10,118 nucleotides of DNA from Burkholderiales bacterium. Its GTDB lineage: Bacteria; Pseudomonadota; Gammaproteobacteria; Burkholderiales; Usitatibacteraceae. Of this stretch, positions 6,337 through 10,118 are shown piece by piece (position 1 is the stretch's first letter; every line of letters begins with the position of its first letter). A program made the translations under genes and the position numbers. The stretch lies in NCBI GenBank assembly GCA_014378085.1, contig JACMOJ010000024.1, forward strand, positions 1 to 10,118, given 5' to 3'. The notes under the pieces were generated by a model. That model searched no databases, was not told the origin of the DNA, and saw nothing but the letters and a program-made list of their open reading frames with translations.

Positions 6337-6675
6337 TTATTGCTTGCCGTCGCCGACGGTCACAAAAACGTGACAAGTCGGTTTGACAATGCGGTTACCA
6401 CGGCCTTTTGCGCGCGCGGTAAAGCGCTTCAATACAGGGCCCTTTTCAACGAGGATTTTGGCGACTTTAAGGTCATCAATATCGGCACCGTTGTTATGCT
6501 CAGCATTTGCGATGGCGGATTCCAACACCTTCTTGATAATCGTTGCGCCTTTTTTTGGCGTAAACGTGAGGATGTTGAGCGCTTGGTCTACTTTCTTACC
6601 GCGAATTAGGTCGGCAACTAAGCGGCCTTTTTGCGCGGAGAGGCGTACGCCCCACAGATTAGCGGATACGTTCAT
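6337..6675 (-). CDS. rplV: 50S ribosomal protein L22
   Basis: A 112-residue L22, which spans all 23S domains and sends a beta-hairpin into the nascent-peptide tunnel. The core is typical: [17 protein letters not shown] at 13-29, [20 protein letters not shown] at 50-69, and the tunnel hairpin with [20 protein letters not shown] at 83-102. The N-terminal stretch before SAQK reads NLWGVR, where most homologues have a basic-Gly-x-Arg pattern; Trp8 is unusual but the register is kept. TAAGGAG lies 9 nt ahead of the start, with TAA being the rpsS stop. It ends 9 nt before rpsC. Confidence 0.96.
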   Translation of the reverse strand: MNVSANLWGVRLSAQKGRLVADLIRGKKVDQALNILTFTPKKGATIIKKVLESAIANAEHNNGADIDDLKVAKILVEKGPVLKRFTARAKGRGNRIVKPTCHVFVTVGDGKQ

Positions 6676-6687
6676 TGGTATCGCTCC

Positions 6688-6975
6688 TTATTTCTTGCTA
6701 GCCGCCGAAGCCTTCTTATCGGCCGGGTGGCCTTTGAAGGTACGGGTCAAGGCAAATTCGCCCAACTTGTGGCCAACCATGTTTTCGCTGACGAACACCG
6801 GGATGTGCTGCTTCCCGTTGTGAACGGCAATGGTTAAACCCACAAAATCTGGCAGGATGGTGGAACGGCGCGACCAAGTCTTGATTGGCTTGCGATCTTT
6901 GATGGCAGCAGCTCTTTCAACTTTTGCTGCCAAGTGCCCGTCTACAAACGGGCCCTTCTTAATGGAACGTGCCAT
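6688..6975 (-). CDS. rpsS: 30S ribosomal protein S19
   Basis: A 95-residue S19 (usually 91-95), which pairs with S13 in the small-subunit head and contacts the A-site tRNA side. Conserved parts: [20 protein letters not shown] at the N-terminus, [22 protein letters not shown] at about 33-54, and [18 protein letters not shown] at 66-83. The C-terminus is a short Lys/Ala tail. AAAGGG lies about 10 nt before the ATG, and the rplB stop is only 5 nt upstream. A 31-nt stretch of its 5' region (6920-6950) has a partial look-alike at 2874-2904. Confidence 0.97.
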   Translation of the reverse strand: MARSIKKGPFVDGHLAAKVERAAAIKDRKPIKTWSRRSTILPDFVGLTIAVHNGKQHIPVFVSENMVGHKLGEFALTRTFKGHPADKKASAASKK

Positions 6976-6980
6976 GGCGG

Positions 6981-7802
6981 TTACCCTTTCCGACGATCGC
7001 GAACGATCATGTTCTGTGTGCGCTTATTGGTGCGGGTCTTCAAACCTTTTGCAGGCTGACCCCAAGGCGAACGTGGATGACCACCGCCGTTGGAACGACC
7101 ACCGTGCGGGTGATCCACCGGATTCATACAGATACCGCGAACCGTAGGGCGCCAGCCACGCCAGCGGTTGGCACCGGCTTTACCGATGACGCGCAGGGAA
7201 TGTTCGCCGTTACCCACTTCGCCAATGGTTGCGCGGCAGTCAACGTGAACTTTGCGGATCTCTCCGGAGCGCATACGCAACTGGGCGTACAAGCCTTCAC
7301 GCGCCAGCAGCTGTACCGATGCGCCAGCAGAACGAGCCAATTGCGCGCCTTTCCCTGGGAGCATCTCAATGCAGTGAACGGTTGGGCCGACCGGAATATT
7401 GCGGATCGGTAAGCAATTACCGACCTTGATTGGTGCGTCTTGGCCAGATACAACTTGCTGGCCAACTTCGACACCTTTCGGCGCAATCATATAGCGACGC
7501 TCGCCGTCGGCATAACAAAGCAACACAATGTTCGGGCTACGGTTTGGATCATACTCAAGACGCTCGACCTTCGCGACGATGCCGTCTTTGTCGTTACGCT
7601 TAAAGTCAATAATGCGGTAGTGCTGCTTATGACCACCACCCTGGTGACGCGTGGTGATGTGGCCGTGGTGATTACGTCCGGCATGTTTGGACTGCGGCTC
7701 AAGCAATGCCGCATGCGGCGCGCCCTTGTGCAGATTCGCATTGACCACCTTCAGCATGCTGCGGCGGCCCGGGGAAGTTGGTTTTGTTTTAACGAGAGCC
7801 AT
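6981..7802 (-). CDS. rplB: 50S ribosomal protein L2
   Basis: A 273-residue L2, needed for subunit joining and close to the peptidyl-transferase centre. It shows [13 protein letters not shown] at 8-20, [20 protein letters not shown] at 50-69, [20 protein letters not shown] at 135-154, and [10 protein letters not shown] at 226-235. His231 corresponds to E. coli His229, which is implicated in activity. The loop after DHPHGG reads [14 protein letters not shown] rather than the GEG-type version of E. coli; such loop variants exist in the family. The start shares its A with the rplW stop (TAATG), and GGAAGGAG precedes it, so coupling with rplW is likely. Confidence 0.97.
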   Translation of the reverse strand: MALVKTKPTSPGRRSMLKVVNANLHKGAPHAALLEPQSKHAGRNHHGHITTRHQGGGHKQHYRIIDFKRNDKDGIVAKVERLEYDPNRSPNIVLLCYADGERRYMIAPKGVEVGQQVVSGQDAPIKVGNCLPIRNIPVGPTVHCIEMLPGKGAQLARSAGASVQLLAREGLYAQLRMRSGEIRKVHVDCRATIGEVGNGEHSLRVIGKAGANRWRGWRPTVRGICMNPVDHPHGGRSNGGGHPRSPWGQPAKGLKTRTNKRTQNMIVRDRRKG

Positions 7803-8110
7803 TACACCGCTCCTTCCGTAAACTGGATATCGCCGTCACCTTTAAGGCAAACATATGCCTTCTTAACGTGATTGCGACGGCCTTCAAAGCGTCCGTGACG
7901 CTTTGCTTTGCCTTTTTGGTTAACGATATTTACGCTAGCCACTTCAATTTTTTGATCTTTAAATAGAAGTTCCACCGCAGCCTTTACCTCAGCCTTGGTC
8001 GCGCTTGGCAGAACTTCAAACACCACCTGCTTTTGCTTGTCGGCCACCATGGTGGCCTTTTCGGAAATGACGGGTCGCAATACGACCGTCAGAAGGCGTT
8101 CGGCGTTCAT
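7802..8110 (-). CDS. rplW: 50S ribosomal protein L23
   Basis: A 102-residue L23, the main docking protein for trigger factor and SRP at the tunnel exit. Family features are [22 protein letters not shown] at about 12-33 (a stretch given here only to show register), [12 protein letters not shown] near 39-50, and the basic loop [22 protein letters not shown] near 66-87. The ATG overlaps the rplD TGA stop by 4 nt (ATGA), with AGAGG about 9 nt upstream, which suggests translational coupling. Its TAA shares a base with the rplB start. Confidence 0.96.
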   Translation of the reverse strand: MNAERLLTVVLRPVISEKATMVADKQKQVVFEVLPSATKAEVKAAVELLFKDQKIEVASVNIVNQKGKAKRHGRFEGRRNHVKKAYVCLKGDGDIQFTEGAV

Positions 8111-8727
8111 GCGAGCACCTCTTCAAATTGTTTGACCGCACCCTTGGTCAAGACCACGTTTGCGAAGCGAACGAGGTTGACCGGGTCAGCGTGCTTGGCT
8201 TCGAGGACCATTACGTTCTCGAGGTTACGCGAGGAAAGATACAAATTCTCGTTAAAATTTTCTGTGATGATCAGCACTTGATCAAGCCCCATCTCCTTAA
8301 GCTTGGAAACCAAGCCCTTGGTTTTTGGCGCATCAAGCGTCATATCTTCAACAACGGAAAGACGGTTCTCACGCACCAACTGCGAAAGAATTGCCGCGAT
8401 GCCCGCGCGATACATCTTGCGGTTCACTTTTTGCGTAAAGTTTTCGTCTGGCGAGTTCGGGAAAATCTTACCGCCACCGCGCCACAGCGGCGACGAGGCC
8501 ATGCCGGCGCGCGCACGACCGGTACCTTTTTGACGCCAAGGCTTCTTGGTCGATTTTTGCACGTCGCTACGGCCTTTTTGCGCGCGGTTACCGGAGCGCG
8601 CATTGGCTTGAAACGCGGTCACGACTTGGTGAACAAGCGCTTCGTTGTAGTCGCGGCCGAACAGCTCTGGCGACGCTGCAACGGTGCCTTCGGCGGCACC
8701 CTTGTCATTGATAAGCTTGAGTTCCAT
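8107..8727 (-). CDS. rplD: 50S ribosomal protein L4
   Basis: A 206-residue L4, a 23S rRNA binder whose extended loop lines the nascent-chain tunnel. The loop is recognisable as [20 protein letters not shown] at about 61-80 followed by [12 protein letters not shown]. Further along are NRKMYRAG near 101-108 and [12 protein letters not shown] near 168-179. In E. coli L4 also represses its own operon by binding the leader upstream of rpsJ; here the predicted leader lies upstream of rplC instead. The ATG shares its A with the rplC stop (TAATG), preceded by AAGGGAG. The TGA stop overlaps rplW. Confidence 0.97.
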   Translation of the reverse strand: MELKLINDKGAAEGTVAASPELFGRDYNEALVHQVVTAFQANARSGNRAQKGRSDVQKSTKKPWRQKGTGRARAGMASSPLWRGGGKIFPNSPDENFTQKVNRKMYRAGIAAILSQLVRENRLSVVEDMTLDAPKTKGLVSKLKEMGLDQVLIITENFNENLYLSSRNLENVMVLEAKHADPVNLVRFANVVLTKGAVKQFEEVLA

Positions 8728-9386
8728 TATTTAGCTCCCTTCACTTTAGGAGCTTTAGCCGCAGGCCGAACGACAATAGTGCCGTTCTTGGCGCCCGGTA
8801 CTGCGCCTTTGACCAAAATCAACGAGCGAGCAACGTCGACGCGCGCAACTTCGAGCATAGGCATCGTTGAAGATACGTCACCGAGGTGGCCGGCCATGCG
8901 CTTACCTGGGAACACCCGGCCCGGGTCCTGCGCCATACCGATGGAGCCCGGAACGTTGTGCGACTTCGAGTTACCGTGCGATGCGCGGTTAGACGAAAAA
9001 TGGTGGCGCTTGATAACGCCGGAAAAGCCTTTACCCAGAGTAGTGCCTGACACGTCGACCTTTTGGCCAACTGCAAACATTTCTACCGAGAGCACTTCGC
9101 CAACTTTCAGTTCGGCAAGTTTTTCGGGCGACACCGCAAACTCTTTTACGACCGAACCAGCTTCGACGCCGGCCTTGGCATAGTGGCCAGCTTGCGCTTT
9201 CGCCACTCTTGATGCACGGCGGGTTCCAAATGCAACTTGGACGCCTGCATACCCATCAGTTTCAGGGGTTTTTAGTTGTGTGACTCGGTTATTCGACACG
9301 TCTAGCACTGTCACGGGGATGGCGGTGCCATCATCCGCGAAGATGCGAGTCATGCCGACCTTCCGGCCGACGAGACCTAAGCTCAT
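8727..9386 (-). CDS. rplC: 50S ribosomal protein L3
   Basis: A 219-residue L3, an early assembly protein that reaches towards the peptidyl-transferase centre. It starts [16 protein letters not shown]. It carries [17 protein letters not shown] at 114-130, then [14 protein letters not shown] at 137-150 and [14 protein letters not shown] at 156-169. Gln153 lies where E. coli L3 is methylated by PrmB. Two earlier in-frame ATGs exist. I chose this one because AAGGA sits 6 nt before it and would abut the ATG at 9392. It is the first gene after a strong predicted promoter, which makes it the likely first cistron of the S10 transcript here. Its stop overlaps rplD by one base. Confidence 0.96.
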   Translation of the reverse strand: MSLGLVGRKVGMTRIFADDGTAIPVTVLDVSNNRVTQLKTPETDGYAGVQVAFGTRRASRVAKAQAGHYAKAGVEAGSVVKEFAVSPEKLAELKVGEVLSVEMFAVGQKVDVSGTTLGKGFSGVIKRHHFSSNRASHGNSKSHNVPGSIGMAQDPGRVFPGKRMAGHLGDVSSTMPMLEVARVDVARSLILVKGAVPGAKNGTIVVRPAAKAPKVKGAK

Positions 9387-9523
9387 CTTCATTCCTTTTG
9401 TGATTAGCCTCATTCCACCCTAAAAATCCAGATGTTACGAGGTGTCCGCTACAATTGGCGAACGGGTTATTTACTTGGTGCTGTTGCTTGTCGGCCTCTG
9501 CGGCTCATTCCAAGCGGAAAAGA
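9387..9523 (-). promoter_or_regulatory. Predicted leader of the rplC mRNA
   Basis: About 137 nt lie between the predicted transcription start and rplC. GCCTCT (9521-9526) can pair with AGAGGC (9494-9499), enclosing a smaller TTCC/GGAA hairpin with a GCTT loop. The outer stem is only possible if transcription begins at or upstream of 9526. The rest shows no clear hairpin-plus-T-run terminator. An L4-responsive leader is a natural guess by analogy with E. coli, but I recognise no sequence match to that element. Confidence 0.4.
9393..9397 (-). promoter_or_regulatory. Shine-Dalgarno site deciding the rplC start
   Basis: AAGGA ends 6 nt before the ATG at 9386, which is good spacing. For the in-frame ATG at 9392 it would directly touch the start codon, so that candidate is unlikely. 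Confidence 0.75.
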
Positions 9524-9529
9524 GGCGAA

Positions 9530-9558
9530 ATTATAATCGCCCCTTCTCAATAAATCAA
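9530..9558 (-). promoter_or_regulatory. Sigma-70 type promoter between rpsJ and rplC
   Basis: On the minus strand, TTGATT (9553-9558, 4 of 6 to consensus) is followed after exactly 17 nt by a perfect TATAAT (9530-9535). It lies 13 nt after the rpsJ stop and points at rplC. This is the strongest promoter-like sequence I found in the window. Transcription would begin near 9523, giving rplC a leader of roughly 135-140 nt. Confidence 0.8.
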
Positions 9559-9570
9559 ATACTTACGCTG

Positions 9571-9894
9571 TTACAACTTAATCTCTACGTCCACGCCGGC
9601 CGGCAAGTCTAGTTTCATCAACGCGTCAACCGTTTTGTCTGTTGGATCGATGATGTCCATTAAACGCAAATGGGTGCGAATTTCCATTTGATCGCGGGAC
9701 GTCTTATTGACGTGCGGTGAACGCAGAAGATCGAACCGCTCAATTTTGGTCGGCAGCGGAACCGGGCCTTTTACCACCGCGCCGGTACGTTTCGCGGTTT
9801 CCACAATCTCTAATGCCGACTGATCGATTAGTCGATAGTCGAATGCCTTCAAGCGAATGCGAATTTTTTGTTTGGCGAGTTGTGCTGTTGCCAT
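9571..9894 (-). CDS. rpsJ: 30S ribosomal protein S10
   Basis: A 107-residue S10 (E. coli 103), a small-subunit head protein that also serves as NusE in antitermination with NusB. From residue 9 it matches the family almost continuously: [57 protein letters not shown], and a terminal [11 protein letters not shown]. The extra N-terminal residues ATAQLA account for the length difference. AAAGGA lies 8 nt before the start. It follows tuf by 124 nt, in which I see no clear promoter or terminator, so it is probably read from the str operon. A 184-nt gap with a promoter separates it from rplC. Confidence 0.97.
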   Translation of the reverse strand: MATAQLAKQKIRIRLKAFDYRLIDQSALEIVETAKRTGAVVKGPVPLPTKIERFDLLRSPHVNKTSRDQMEIRTHLRLMDIIDPTDKTVDALMKLDLPAGVDVEIKL

Positions 9895-10018
9895 CTCGGT
9901 TCCTTTAAGCCGCTTCGAAGGCAGCCGTTACTTGGTTAATTCTTTCGGAGGTTTTATGCCGCAGAGAAGTTGCCGTGGCGGCCAACTACCCTGTAGCGTA
10001 TCTTCCGGCGTTACTTTT

Positions 10019-10118
10019 TTACTTCAATACTTTTGAGACCACACCTGCGCCGACGGTACGACCGCCTTCGCGAATCGCAAAGCGCAGCCCCTCTTCCATC
10101 GCAATCGGCGCAATCAGC
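10019..10118 (-). CDS. tuf: Elongation factor Tu, C-terminal fragment
   Basis: The last 32 codons and the stop are inside the window; the rest lies beyond the right edge. They read [19 protein letters not shown] and then [13 protein letters not shown], the end of EF-Tu domain 3. EF-Tu is the GTPase that delivers aminoacyl-tRNA to the ribosome. Tuf directly ahead of rpsJ is the usual str-S10 junction. Many proteobacteria carry a second tuf copy elsewhere, so this may be tufA or tufB. Confidence 0.96.
   Translation of the reverse strand, partial: LIAPIAMEEGLRFAIREGGRTVGAGVVSKVLK

Noticed and set aside
8128..9183. 351-codon open frame on the plus strand opposite rplD and rplC
   Set aside because: It is fully antisense to two well-supported ribosomal genes, has no recognisable motif, and reads as a low-information shadow of GC-biased third positions.
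9895..10018. Possible promoter or terminator between tuf and rpsJ
   Set aside because: TTGGCC with CATAAA has a 21-nt spacer, and the GCCGC/GCGGC stem has a 15-nt loop with no T-run. Neither is convincing.

Overview
The window is a betaproteobacterial str-S10-spc ribosomal protein cluster, with every convincing gene on the minus strand. Read in transcription order (high to low coordinate) it runs: tuf 3' end, rpsJ, [gap with promoter], rplC, rplD, rplW, rplB, rpsS, rplV, rpsC, rplP, rpmC, rpsQ, [terminator], FAD-dependent oxidoreductase, SDR oxidoreductase, [360-nt gap with promoter and leader], rplN, rplX, rplE, rpsN, rpsH 5' end. The protein sequences (long zinc-free S14, 122-residue L14, L3 beginning [13 protein letters not shown]24 with a KADRVG segment) resemble Betaproteobacteria, probably Burkholderiales or a near relative. 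The genus cannot be fixed from this window.

Right end (9387-10118): the last 32 codons of tuf and all of rpsJ, followed by a 184-nt gap. This gap holds the best promoter in the window (TTGATT, 17 nt, TATAAT). The S10 operon proper therefore seems to start after rpsJ, giving rplC a leader of about 135-140 nt.

Middle right (4671-9386): ten tightly packed ribosomal genes, rplC to rpsQ. They are joined by TAATG or ATGA stop-start overlaps, a 17-nt rpsC/rplP overlap, and Shine-Dalgarno sites built into preceding stop codons. The run ends at a clear intrinsic terminator 24 nt after rpsQ.

Middle (1997-4604): two metabolic genes lie between the S10 and spc groups. One is a 562-residue FAD-dependent oxidoreductase of the uncharacterised COG2509-type family; the other is a 257-residue classical short-chain dehydrogenase/reductase. 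They are codirectional but 145 nt apart, and each has a TAGC-WW-GCTA-GG palindrome in its upstream region. Nothing in the sequence ties them to translation.

Left (1-1996): a promoter at about 1879-1908 and a predicted leader of about 235 nt, with hairpins and a duplicated 13-mer, precede the spc operon (rplN, rplX, rplE, rpsN, rpsH). The proteins themselves are ordinary. The unusual content is in the transcriptional architecture: two extra promoters, two long leaders with no regulator I recognise, and the inserted gene pair with a possible shared operator.
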